Of a stretch of 64,000 nucleotides of DNA, positions 56,697 to 63,877 are shown in pieces. Source of the DNA: Actinomycetota bacterium (GTDB lineage Bacteria > Actinomycetota > Humimicrobiia > Hakubellales > JAMDDV01). The notes under the pieces were generated by a model. The model was not told the origin of the DNA and ran no database searches. It saw only the letters and a program-made list of their open reading frames with translations. Positions within the stretch are counted from its first letter, which is position 1; each line of letters begins with the position of its first letter. The position numbers and the translations under genes were made by a program. Where the stretch lies: positions 89,760 through 153,759 of the forward strand of contig JAMDDV010000034.1 of NCBI GenBank assembly GCA_023488455.1, written 5' to 3'.

Positions 56697-58565
56697 CTAC
56701 AGGAATTTCCTCATCCAGAGTTCAAGGATTACAAACATCCAGACCAACATGTAGCCAGCTCGACCAGCGATAAACCTTTTATATATACCGTTCAATTCAT
56801 TAAAATCAAAGAGCCCTCTTTCTTCTATTGACCTTTTTGAGAAAACATCTTCTGCAACCTCTATTAACTCATTTTTGAGCCAGTAGCCCATTGGTATCTC
56901 AAAACCAGTCTTCTTCCTTGCAAGTATCTCTTTTGGGATCAGATCCCTAAAAGCCTCAACCAGGATATATTTGGATTGACCTTTATTTAACTTAAAATTT
57001 GAAGGCAGAGCGTATGCATATTCAACCAATTTATGATCGATTAGTGGCACCCTTACCTCAAGAGAATGCGCCATGCTCATTGAATCGGTATCGCGAAGAA
57101 GGGTATTTGGCATGTAACCCAAAAGCTCAAGCTTGGAAATCGACCTTATGACATCATCTTGAAACGTCCCGACGTTATCGTAGTAATTTGATGAATCCAC
57201 CAGTAAATCCTTGTTTGTACTAAGATAACCTTCAGAATAAATACACACCTTCTCATCCTCCCAGAAGACCGAACGAGATAATGCATACTTTCTGTTTATT
57301 GGCTCACCATAAAAACGAATATTTTTAAACGGTTGCTTTTTTCTGATCCTCTTTGGCAGTGTATTTGCTACCTTCTTGCCTGAAATACAAAACATTCTGT
57401 TTGCGCTGTTCTCATCATGATACTGGGAGTGAAACCTCAAAAAATGAGGATATCCTGCAAAAAGCTCATCACCACCAAGCCCCGAGAGCGCAACCGTAAG
57501 GCTCTGACGCGCAGCCTTTGACACAAAATAGGTATTGACTCCATCACCGCTTGGCTGATCAATACCAGATACTAATTTATCTAAATCGTTCAGAACGTCC
57601 CTGCCAGTTAGAACAACCTCGCTGTGACTTGTGCCAAACCTCTCAGCAATAATCTTTGCAAACTTCAACTCGCTGATCTCGCTACCCTCTCCCTTAAACC
57701 CTACTGTATATGTGCAAACGGGATTTGATAGCTGAGAGCTCATCAGACCAACCACAATGCTCGAGTCTATTCCCCCGCTCAAAAAAGCCCCAAGCGGTAC
57801 ATCGCTGATAAGCCTCATCTTAACTGACTCGGACATCAAAGCCCTGAGCTCTTCCTTAACTTGCGCAAAATTCACCTTATTTGAGCTACCTGCATCAGGC
57901 TCAGGAAGCTCCCAGTAGGGCTCTATCTTCCTGCTGCTTTGAGATACTGTAATCTTGTGCCCGGGTAAAAGCGAGCTAACTCCTTTGATTATCGTATAAG
58001 GTGCTGGAATGCTGTAGAACGAGAGATAATGGTGAAGTCCAACCGGATCTATTTCCTTTTTAATAAGACCCGAACTCAATACCGCCTTAAGCTCAGATGC
58101 AAATACAAAAAGCCCGTCCACTTCAATAAAATAAATGGGTTTCTCCCCAAGTCTATCCCTTGCAATGAAGAGTTCGTTCTTTCTCTCATCATAAACCGCA
58201 AAGGCGAACATACCCCGCAAACGGTCAAGACATGACTGACCCCACTCTTCATACCCGTGCAATACAACCTCGGTATCAGAATCGGAGACGAATTTATGAC
58301 CAAGCTCAATGAGCTCTCTGCGAAGGTCTGAAAAATTGTAAATCTCACCGTTTAGCACAATCCAGACATCTCCAGTCTCATTTCTCATCGGCTGCGAAGC
58401 TCTTTCTGAGAGATCGATAACCGAAAGTCTTCTATGACCAAGCGTTACGCCTGGCTTAACCAGGAAGCCCTCATCGTCAGGACCCCGATGCTGCATCGCC
58501 AGCGCCATATCCCTCACTATATCTGAATCAATATCTCTTCCAAAAACTCCGCAAATCCCACACAT
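56697..58565 (-). CDS. asnB: asparagine synthase-type glutamine amidotransferase
   Basis: 622 aa. Cys2 after the initiator Met (MCGICGVFG) is the class II glutaminase nucleophile, with HRGPDDEG near 31 and VLNGEIYNFSDLR near 70. The C-terminal ATP pyrophosphatase domain has FLSGGIDSSIVVGL near 262 and GLGGDELFAGY near 360. Length matches AsnB. In glycan loci such proteins amidate uronic acids or amino sugars. This would fit the GalA/GlcA chemistry in this window, but true asparagine synthesis is equally possible. Confidence 0.93.
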   Translation of the reverse strand: MCGICGVFGRDIDSDIVRDMALAMQHRGPDDEGFLVKPGVTLGHRRLSVIDLSERASQPMRNETGDVWIVLNGEIYNFSDLRRELIELGHKFVSDSDTEVVLHGYEEWGQSCLDRLRGMFAFAVYDERKNELFIARDRLGEKPIYFIEVDGLFVFASELKAVLSSGLIKKEIDPVGLHHYLSFYSIPAPYTIIKGVSSLLPGHKITVSQSSRKIEPYWELPEPDAGSSNKVNFAQVKEELRALMSESVKMRLISDVPLGAFLSGGIDSSIVVGLMSSQLSNPVCTYTVGFKGEGSEISELKFAKIIAERFGTSHSEVVLTGRDVLNDLDKLVSGIDQPSGDGVNTYFVSKAARQSLTVALSGLGGDELFAGYPHFLRFHSQYHDENSANRMFCISGKKVANTLPKRIRKKQPFKNIRFYGEPINRKYALSRSVFWEDEKVCIYSEGYLSTNKDLLVDSSNYYDNVGTFQDDVIRSISKLELLGYMPNTLLRDTDSMSMAHSLEVRVPLIDHKLVEYAYALPSNFKLNKGQSKYILVEAFRDLIPKEILARKKTGFEIPMGYWLKNELIEVAEDVFSKRSIEERGLFDFNELNGIYKRFIAGRAGYMLVWMFVILELWMRKFL

Positions 58566-58633
58566 ACACTTAAATTCAATTCAATTGTCGGATATTTTGT
58601 TGCATATGTTTTGATTGCTTCTCTTGTTATCAA
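58566..58633 (-). pseudogene. 5' stub resembling an AbiEii-type nucleotidyltransferase toxin
   Basis: From TTG 58633 the frame reads LITREAIKTYATKYPTIELN. It recalls the conserved N-terminus of AbiEii/AbiGii toxin proteins from memory of that family. Homology stops where the asnB start begins, so only about 20 codons remain. It overlaps the stop of an upstream fragment (TTGA), as in two-gene toxin operons. This is a tentative reading. Confidence 0.3.
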
Positions 58634-58791
58634 ATAATTCCCTTTACCAAATCTGTCAGATTATTTCTGACTAATGTATCTTGTACCAAAATCGGATTCA
58701 GTATTTTTGCCATATAGCTAAAAAAGTGAAATGACTTATTTATAGTTTGCCAGCTATTATTACCTATATCAAGCATTCCAAAAAAATGGAA
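58630..58791 (-). pseudogene. 3' fragment of an unrecognised gene
   Basis: An open stretch of 53 codons ends at the TGA that overlaps the AbiEii-like stub. It reads as ordinary protein (NSWQTINKSFHFFSYMAKIL, then VRNNLTDLVKGII), but there is no upstream start region or ribosome site and a stop precedes it. It is probably the tail of the partner antitoxin or another decayed gene. A short independent 27-aa ORF from ATG 58713 is the alternative. Confidence 0.3.
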
Positions 58792-58839
58792 TTATTTCTA
58801 GGGGTGTTATGTTAACTTTAAACTACCTTTAGCCTATCC

Positions 58840-59055
58840 TTATGTTCTGGATAAGAGATTTTCTACTTTGATTCCTTCTTTTGTTAAACCCGGAATCAGC
58901 TCGCTTGCATCTAATATCTCTATGGCAACGACTTTGCCCTCAGGTCCTATATCTATTGATACCTGATCACTCAAATGAATTACTTCGCACTCAACTTTTT
59001 CCTCAATAAATCTTACATCCAAAGCATCCACCGTTGGATCATAAGATATTTTCAT
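58840..59055 (-). CDS. DUF2283 family small protein
   Basis: 71 aa from ATG 59055, 6-7 nt after GAGGTG; the upstream GTG at 59064 lies inside the ribosome site. It shows the family pattern ISYDPTVDALDVRFIE, a Val/Ile-rich core and VSIDIGPEGKVVAIEILDAS. DUF2283 proteins usually follow a DUF4258 gene and are thought to act as the antitoxin-like partner. Here the partner is present only as a truncated 3' end just upstream, so this gene may have lost its function. Confidence 0.88.
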   Translation of the reverse strand: MKISYDPTVDALDVRFIEEKVECEVIHLSDQVSIDIGPEGKVVAIEILDASELIPGLTKEGIKVENLLSRT

Positions 59056-59067
59056 AAAAATCACCTC

Positions 59068-59187
59068 TTAAAAATAATATACATACACAGTCACAATTAT
59101 CAGTTTATCCTCTTCCTCAACAAGTACCGGAGCAATCTGTTTAGTAAGATACCGCCTGTCACGCCAATTTACTTCTGTCAACCATAA
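59068..59187 (-). pseudogene. truncated DUF4258-like gene (3' end only)
   Basis: A 39-codon open stretch ends 12 nt before the DUF2283 ATG. It reads WRDRRYLTKQIAPVLVEEE and then DKLIIVTVYVYYF, which resembles the C-terminal strand pair of DUF4258 proteins. A TGA lies directly upstream and the conserved His/Arg N-terminal half is missing. Position and orientation fit the usual DUF4258-DUF2283 pair. Confidence 0.55.
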
Positions 59188-59206
59188 TCACACTGCCTCA
59201 CACTAT

Positions 59207-59545
59207 TTAAAGACCCACTGCTTGCCGTAATCCATCATCAATAGCCTGCATATCAACAGATGGCATATCGCCCAGCTTATGATGAATCATTTCTTGCTTG
59301 ACCGTACGGATGATGCCAGTAGCAACTGAAGGATGTAGTAACCCTGCATCCCGCCAGCCATCAATAAAATGATCGCCCACCAGAAGCCTGTTGATATTAC
59401 TGGTTATGGCAGCAACTATTACTTCTTGCCTATCTCTATGATAGGTATCGGTGCTTATTATCACAGAAGGACGGCGTTTGACTCCCGCCTCATCTGTAAA
59501 ACGAAAACTCACTAGAACCACTTCACCTCTACGATAGGTGGTCAT
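59207..59545 (-). CDS. mazF: MazF/PemK family endoribonuclease toxin
   Basis: 112 aa, normal for the family. The N-terminal YRRGEVVLVSFRFTDEAGVKRRPSVIIS contains the RRP motif. VIVAAITSN near 45 and the SVATGIIRTVKQEMIHHKLG block with the catalytic Thr/Ser region follow. It cleaves mRNA at short motifs when free of antitoxin. It overlaps the antitoxin gene by 17 nt, so the pair is translationally coupled. All core residues appear intact. Confidence 0.92.
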   Translation of the reverse strand: MTTYRRGEVVLVSFRFTDEAGVKRRPSVIISTDTYHRDRQEVIVAAITSNINRLLVGDHFIDGWRDAGLLHPSVATGIIRTVKQEMIHHKLGDMPSVDMQAIDDGLRQAVGL

Positions 59546-59798
59546 AATCAGCGTCTTTCTCGTTGTCCCATAATTCAGCTAACACTGGATCGGTCTTAGC
59601 ATTCAGGGCTAATAGATTTTCCATCTCCTCCTGCTCTCCGAGATCTTGTTTCAAACGATCCTTGATAGCCTCAAGCACATACTGACTCACCAGAAGATCT
59701 CTTCGAGCTGCAGCTATCCGAATGCGTCGGCGAATTTCAGGATCTACGTCAATACTAATTCGTGGTCGCTTGGCAGCAGGGCTTATTTCTCTTGCCAT
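59529..59798 (-). CDS. ribbon-helix-helix antitoxin, MazF partner
   Basis: 89 aa from ATG 59798, preceded by GAGGTG; an upstream in-frame ATG at 59846 lacks a ribosome site. The RHH domain is at about 11-45 (RPRISIDVDPEIRRRIRIAA). An acidic C-terminal tail (LNAKTDPVLAELWDNEKD) would wrap the toxin. It probably autoregulates the operon. RHH/MazF pairing is a known variant of mazEF. Confidence 0.88.
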   Translation of the reverse strand: MAREISPAAKRPRISIDVDPEIRRRIRIAAARRDLLVSQYVLEAIKDRLKQDLGEQEEMENLLALNAKTDPVLAELWDNEKDADYDHLS

Positions 59799-59967
59799 AT
59801 AGTTCACCTCAGGAGCTAAATTACTATTATTTAAGAATGGTGTCAATAATAAATTTGTAAAAAGACAATTTCTCTATTTGTATACTTTTATTCTCAAGAT
59901 CTATAAAAAATTTTTGATAACGTGTATGTGTAGGTGTATATTACAAAAATAAAGGAGGACATTGAAT

Positions 59968-60252
59968 ATGGAGCGCTTTCACCGATCACAAATTTTGTTA
60001 GAAGCTGAACAGCGTCGAAGAATTGAGGAGGTTGCCCAGCAATGGGGTCGTAGTATCTCCAATGTAACGCGCCAGATAGTCAATCTTGGATTGGAAAAAC
60101 TAAAAGAACAAGACGAGTTTGTAAAGCGAGAAGTAGCTCTTCAGAGAGCAACTGCATTGCGCAATTCCATGCCCTTACTGGATGTTAATGTAGCAGACGA
60201 CCTGCAAAAAATAAGAGAAGAAAGACTTGAGCAAATCGCGCCTAACAAATAG
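59968..60252 (+). CDS. orphan ribbon-helix-helix (CopG/Arc-type) protein
   Basis: 94 aa from ATG 59968, 9 nt after AGGAGG; a TTG at 59962 is too close. The RHH-like N-terminus RSQILLEAEQRRRIEEVAQQ is followed by GRSISNVTRQIVNLGLEKL. The C-terminal charged tail (DDLQKIREERLEQIAP) is of antitoxin type. No toxin gene follows; the next ORF is a methyltransferase 54 nt on. It is probably an antitoxin that lost its partner. Confidence 0.8.
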   Translation: MERFHRSQILLEAEQRRRIEEVAQQWGRSISNVTRQIVNLGLEKLKEQDEFVKREVALQRATALRNSMPLLDVNVADDLQKIREERLEQIAPNK

Positions 60253-60306
60253 TGCCCACCAGGCTGGAGCAGCTCGCATCTTCTGCCTCGCTGAGAAAAA
60301 CACGAG

Positions 60307-61035
60307 ATGAAAAAAGACGAATACAGGATAATGTTCGAGGCCGAAGAACAGCACTGGTGGTATCGTGGCCTGAGAAAAATATCGCTGCAGTCCATAAAAA
60401 AATACGCGCCGACAAACAAGCTGAAAGTGCTGGATGTAGGCTGCGGTACAGGAATACTCTTAAAAATCCTTTCCAGTGATCATGATGTTATCGGGATCGA
60501 TTACTCTGAAGATGCTATATCATTCTGCAAGCTAAGGGAGTTAGAAAGCATAAAACAGGCCTCAGTTAACGACCTACCGTTCGATGATGAATCCTTTGAC
60601 CTGGTAACGTGCATGGACGTCTTATACCATAAAGGAGTTGACGCCAAAAAAGCATTGAGTGAAATCTATAGAGTTCTAAGGCCTGGAGGTTTATTTGCAA
60701 TAAACCTTCCCGCATTCAATTTTCTCTATAGCTCGCATGATCGTGCAATAGAAACTGCCAGAAGATTTACGAAAAAAGAAGTAAAACATCTCCTGCTCGA
60801 AACCAAATTAAAGGTTTTAAAGCTAACCTACTGGGACTTTTTTCTCTTTCCCATAGTGGCAACCACACGACTGATAAGAAAGAAAAGCGACAAAGAGACA
60901 TCCGATATAAAAGTTCCAACAAAAATAATAAACGAGCTCCTATACTTCATATTAAAGACTGAGGCAAACCTGATTAGACTTACTTCCCTACCCTGGGGCA
61001 CTTCGGTATTTGCAGTCGCCCAAAAACCTGGTTAG
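60307..61035 (+). CDS. class I SAM-dependent methyltransferase
   Basis: 242 aa. MFEAEEQHWWYRGLRKI, typical of glycan-locus methyltransferases, opens the protein. Motif I VLDVGCGTGILLKIL is near 40, then GIDYSEDAISFC, DLPFDDESFDLVTCMDVLYH near 90 and LRPGGLFAINLPAFNFLYSSHD. The HWWYRG opening and C-terminal basic helices are common in methyltransferases next to GT2 genes. Its last 18 codons are repeated at 62610 on the other side of the ATPase gene. Confidence 0.88.
   Translation: MKKDEYRIMFEAEEQHWWYRGLRKISLQSIKKYAPTNKLKVLDVGCGTGILLKILSSDHDVIGIDYSEDAISFCKLRELESIKQASVNDLPFDDESFDLVTCMDVLYHKGVDAKKALSEIYRVLRPGGLFAINLPAFNFLYSSHDRAIETARRFTKKEVKHLLLETKLKVLKLTYWDFFLFPIVATTRLIRKKSDKETSDIKVPTKIINELLYFILKTEANLIRLTSLPWGTSVFAVAQKPG
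60973..61020 (+). repeat. 48-nt direct repeat, copy 1 (end of methyltransferase)
   Basis: Copy 1 of a repeat whose second copy is at 62610-62657. 43 of 48 positions agree, and most differences fall at third codon positions. Both copies encode IRLTSLPWGTSVF. Confidence 0.85.
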
Positions 61036-61067
61036 TTTTGACATATATAATTTGGGAAGCAAAACCA

Positions 61068-62456
61068 CTAAGTTAATAATCGGTCTTCCCAAAATAGAAA
61101 GATGCCTTCTCTTTTCGCCACTTCAAGCATTTCAGGGGTAAACCCACTGCGGCTGAAAAGGCAGTAATATCCTTTTCGCCCTGGTTTTCTCCACTCAACT
61201 ATACATGCTTTCCGTTTCAAATCCTCGTAGATATTTATTCCGATCGGACGGCGCGACCACTTGGCCTCTCCAAATAGAATTTCGTTAGACTCATCATTTG
61301 TGGCCACTAGATCGATTTCCTCTTTTTTATCCCACCATCGGCCATAGTGTTGGAAACGCGGCACCGCGTAACCAAAAGAGCTGCCTAGAAAAATCTCGCC
61401 GATAACACGCTGATAGTTCTCAGCCAATATAGATAGCAGCTCTTCTTTAATTTTGGAGATAACGAACCCGGTATCACCCATCTCCAGGCGATCTCTATGT
61501 CGAAAAATAAACCTAAACCAGAAAGAAAAAAAGTTATCGTCAAAAAAATAGATTCCCCTACGGCTCTTCTCGGGAAACTTTTCGGTAACAGGCGTTTCTT
61601 TCCTTATAATCTGGAGATTATTTAAAATCGCAAGATAGCGCGAGGTCGTCCCCTTGTCAAAGCCACACTCATTCATAATTTCGCCGAATTTTGTCTTTCC
61701 CAACGAGATCGCTCTGAGTATAGCGAAATAGTTTCGGGGCTCCATGAGTTCTTCTCTCAATAAGAACTCAACTTCTTCGTAAAGCGCCTTGCCTTTGGTC
61801 AGAATTTCTGTCTCCACAGTTTTCCAGATGTCTTTCCGTTCCCAAAATGGAATAAGATAAGCAGGAGTACCCCCGACAAAAGAGTAAATTATTAGATGCT
61901 TCTCAAACTCAAGAGTCGGGAACGCTCCCCTTAGTTCCAAAAAACGAAATGGTTTGACTAACAGTTGCCCTGTTCGGCGTCCGTAGAGTGGCGCCCGATG
62001 GGCAAGTGTTTCTTTTTCCATCATTGAAATACTAGAACCCATCAAAATCAAGAAAACAGGCGAATTTTTTAGATAAAGATCCCAAGCTTTCTGAAAAATT
62101 GAGGAAATAGCTGGATTGGACTCAACCAGATATGGAAACTCGTCAATAGCCAAAACAAGCCTCTGGCCTTTCTCAGCAATATACTTCAGAGTTTCTTCCC
62201 AGTTTTCGAAACCTCGTCGAGCTAAAACACTGTCATTAAAGAAGTTGCCCACCGATTGAGAAAACTTTTTGATCTGAATGTTATCTGGTATTTTGTCAGC
62301 CAAGAAGTAAAGGTGCGGCCTATCCTTGATAAACTGCAAAACTAACTCTGTTTTACCAACCCGCCTTTTCCCATAGATGATAACAAACTTACTCTCATCT
62401 GATTTCCATTCAGTATTTAATAAAGCCAGTTCAGATTCGCGATTTATGAACTTCAT
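61068..62456 (-). CDS. AAA ATPase with DUF234 domain (archaeal ATPase type)
   Basis: 462 aa. Walker A IIYGKRRVGKTELVL is near 28 and Walker B LVLAIDEFPYL near 100, followed by a winged-helix region (GEIMNECGFDKGTTSRYLAI near 255). The C-terminal DUF234 has a PD-(D/E)XK-like pattern (EIDLVATNDESNEILFGEAKW). Such STAND-like ATPases are common near mobile or defence regions in archaea and thermophilic bacteria, and their function is mostly unknown. It is flanked by two copies of a methyltransferase 3' end, suggesting insertion. Confidence 0.88.
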   Translation of the reverse strand: MKFINRESELALLNTEWKSDESKFVIIYGKRRVGKTELVLQFIKDRPHLYFLADKIPDNIQIKKFSQSVGNFFNDSVLARRGFENWEETLKYIAEKGQRLVLAIDEFPYLVESNPAISSIFQKAWDLYLKNSPVFLILMGSSISMMEKETLAHRAPLYGRRTGQLLVKPFRFLELRGAFPTLEFEKHLIIYSFVGGTPAYLIPFWERKDIWKTVETEILTKGKALYEEVEFLLREELMEPRNYFAILRAISLGKTKFGEIMNECGFDKGTTSRYLAILNNLQIIRKETPVTEKFPEKSRRGIYFFDDNFFSFWFRFIFRHRDRLEMGDTGFVISKIKEELLSILAENYQRVIGEIFLGSSFGYAVPRFQHYGRWWDKKEEIDLVATNDESNEILFGEAKWSRRPIGINIYEDLKRKACIVEWRKPGRKGYYCLFSRSGFTPEMLEVAKREGIFLFWEDRLLT

Positions 62457-62483
62457 ATTTCTCCAACCCAGTATAATTGAAAT

Positions 62484-62580
62484 TAGTCTAATTTTGTTTA
62501 GACTAGTTTAAGATTCACATTCTAATGTGTCAATAGTAGAATCTATTTTAGTCTAATTTGTTTTCGACAATTTAGATTCT
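62484..62580. promoter_or_regulatory. cluster of three inverted repeats upstream of the ATPase gene
   Basis: TAGTCTAA/TTAGACTA (62484-62491 and 62498-62505, 6-nt spacer), CACATT/AATGTG (62516-62521 and 62524-62529), and AGAATCTA/TAGATTCT (62538-62545 and 62573-62580) are all perfect. TAGTCTAATTTG recurs at about 62549. The dense symmetry just upstream of a start codon suggests operator sites. Confidence 0.45.
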
Positions 62581-62609
62581 CTTCAAGTCGCTCATACCCA
62601 AGGGGCTTC

Positions 62610-62699
62610 ATTAGACTTACTTCCCTGCCCTGGGGCACTTCCGTATTCACAGTCGCTAAAAAGTCGAATCCAAGGGGTAAATTACCCGAATCTCATTAA
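62610..62699 (+). pseudogene. 3' remnant of a methyltransferase paralog
   Basis: The frame encodes IRLTSLPWGTSVFTVAKK and continues to TAA at 62697. The first 48 nt match the end of the methyltransferase gene at 60973-61020 with mainly synonymous changes, so this is the tail of a second coding copy, not a recent duplication. CCAAGGGG stands at both 62598 and 62670. Confidence 0.7.
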
Positions 62700-62757
62700 T
62701 AAACCTGAAGTGCCTAAGGTTGTAAGTAACCAGAGGAAGATTCGTGACTACTCTGTC
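62656..62757 (-). pseudogene. C-terminal remnant of a PIN-domain (VapC-type) gene
   Basis: The minus strand encodes NLPLVTYNLRHFRFINEIRV and ends after a few more codons. This closely matches the last strand-helix of VapC toxins (LPLVTxNxxHF). Upstream the frame runs straight into tnpB, so the rest of the gene is gone or displaced. Confidence 0.65.
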
Positions 62758-62900
62758 AGCTAAAGCCGACAGCTTCTTTGGACGAACCAATGCCCTGTAG
62801 TCCCAGGGCCAAGATGTTAATGGAGGCATTGTGATCTCTATCAAGCACAAGACCACAAGAGCAAGAGTGAATCCTATCGGACAATTTCTTTTCAACAATC
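62756..62900 (-). ncRNA. candidate omega (reRNA) region at the tnpB 3' end
   Basis: TnpB guide RNAs overlap the tnpB 3' end and run into the flank. Here a perfect 6-bp stem with 6-nt loop (GCCCTG at 62792-62797, CAGGGC at 62804-62809) lies in the last codons. The extent is a guess; only the hairpin is seen. Confidence 0.3.
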
Positions 62901-63877
62901 TGTCCACACCCAGAACACCTCTTGCTTGTGTTGCGTGGATCAACAAATACAACAGCTCTACCGGCTCCTTCCGCCTTATAGGTCGTGAATTGTACGAATT
63001 GATTCCACGCTACGTCTCCGATACTTTTTCTAATTCCCTTAAATCCATTTTCTCTCATATCTTTAATGTTGAGTTTTTCAAAAGCAATCAGGTGATATTC
63101 CTTAACCAATATATAGGAGAGCTTGTGCGCAAAGTCTTTACGTTTATTGGCAATACGGAGATGAATATGTGCAACAACCTTTCGATGCTTATGTCTTATT
63201 GGTGTACCCTTTTCAGCTTTACTAAGTCTTCGTTGAGCCCTGGCCAGATTCTTTTCTTCAGTTTTAAAAAAACGGGGATTGTCAATTCTTTCACCGTTAG
63301 AGAAAGTCGCAAAAGATTTGAGGCCAACGTCAATACCGACTACTGCATTGGTTTTTTGAAGTGGTTTAGGTTCAACTTCACAGGAAAAACATGCATACCA
63401 TTTGCTGGTAGATGCTCTACGAATGGTAAGGGTTTTAATCACACCATGAAGCTCTCTATGCTTTTTGATTCTTACGGATCCTACCTTCGACAGCTTTACT
63501 TTATTATCAATGAGTTTAAATCCGCTTTGAGGAAAGGTGAAGCTATCATATCTATCGTATCCCTTAAATCTCGGATACCCTGGCTTCTTCGAAAGCCTTA
63601 CACGTTTAAAGAAAGCTTTAAAAGCAAGGTCAACTCGCAATTGGGCATCTTGAAGACACTGGGAAAAGGCATTGGCAAGCTCTGGTTTATCTTTTTTCCA
63701 GGAAACCAGAAGGTTGCTGGTGTCGTACAGAGACAGAGGTTCTCCTAGTTCGTCCCAAGCCCTCTTGCGGGTTGCAAGTGTCTGGTTATACACCCACCGA
63801 CAAGCATTAAGCGAAGCATGAAGACATGCCTTTTGCTTGGCTGTAGGATAGAGCCTATACTGAAATGTTTTACGCAT
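62756..63877 (-). CDS. tnpB: TnpB RNA-guided nuclease of IS200/IS605-type element
   Basis: 373 aa, full length. A basic N-terminal domain (YRLYPTAKQKACL) leads into the split RuvC-like nuclease with Asp183 (GIDVGLKSFA), Glu267 (IAFEKLNIKDM) and Asp348 (LDRDHNASINI). The zinc ribbon has Cys321, 324, 339 and 341 (CSGCGQ and HSCSCG). All catalytic residues are present. No TnpA transposase is seen next to it. The gene lies against a PIN-domain remnant and probably marks an insertion. Confidence 0.93.
   Translation of the reverse strand: MRKTFQYRLYPTAKQKACLHASLNACRWVYNQTLATRKRAWDELGEPLSLYDTSNLLVSWKKDKPELANAFSQCLQDAQLRVDLAFKAFFKRVRLSKKPGYPRFKGYDRYDSFTFPQSGFKLIDNKVKLSKVGSVRIKKHRELHGVIKTLTIRRASTSKWYACFSCEVEPKPLQKTNAVVGIDVGLKSFATFSNGERIDNPRFFKTEEKNLARAQRRLSKAEKGTPIRHKHRKVVAHIHLRIANKRKDFAHKLSYILVKEYHLIAFEKLNIKDMRENGFKGIRKSIGDVAWNQFVQFTTYKAEGAGRAVVFVDPRNTSKRCSGCGQIVEKKLSDRIHSCSCGLVLDRDHNASINILALGLQGIGSSKEAVGFS

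Noticed and set aside
58775..58792. ATTCCA-loop-TGGAAT hairpin as a terminator
   Set aside because: The stem is only 6 bp, AT-rich, and not followed by a T tract on either strand.
62831..63748. 305-aa rightward ORF opposite tnpB
   Set aside because: It is the antisense shadow of tnpB, has no ribosome site, and its composition mirrors the tnpB codons.
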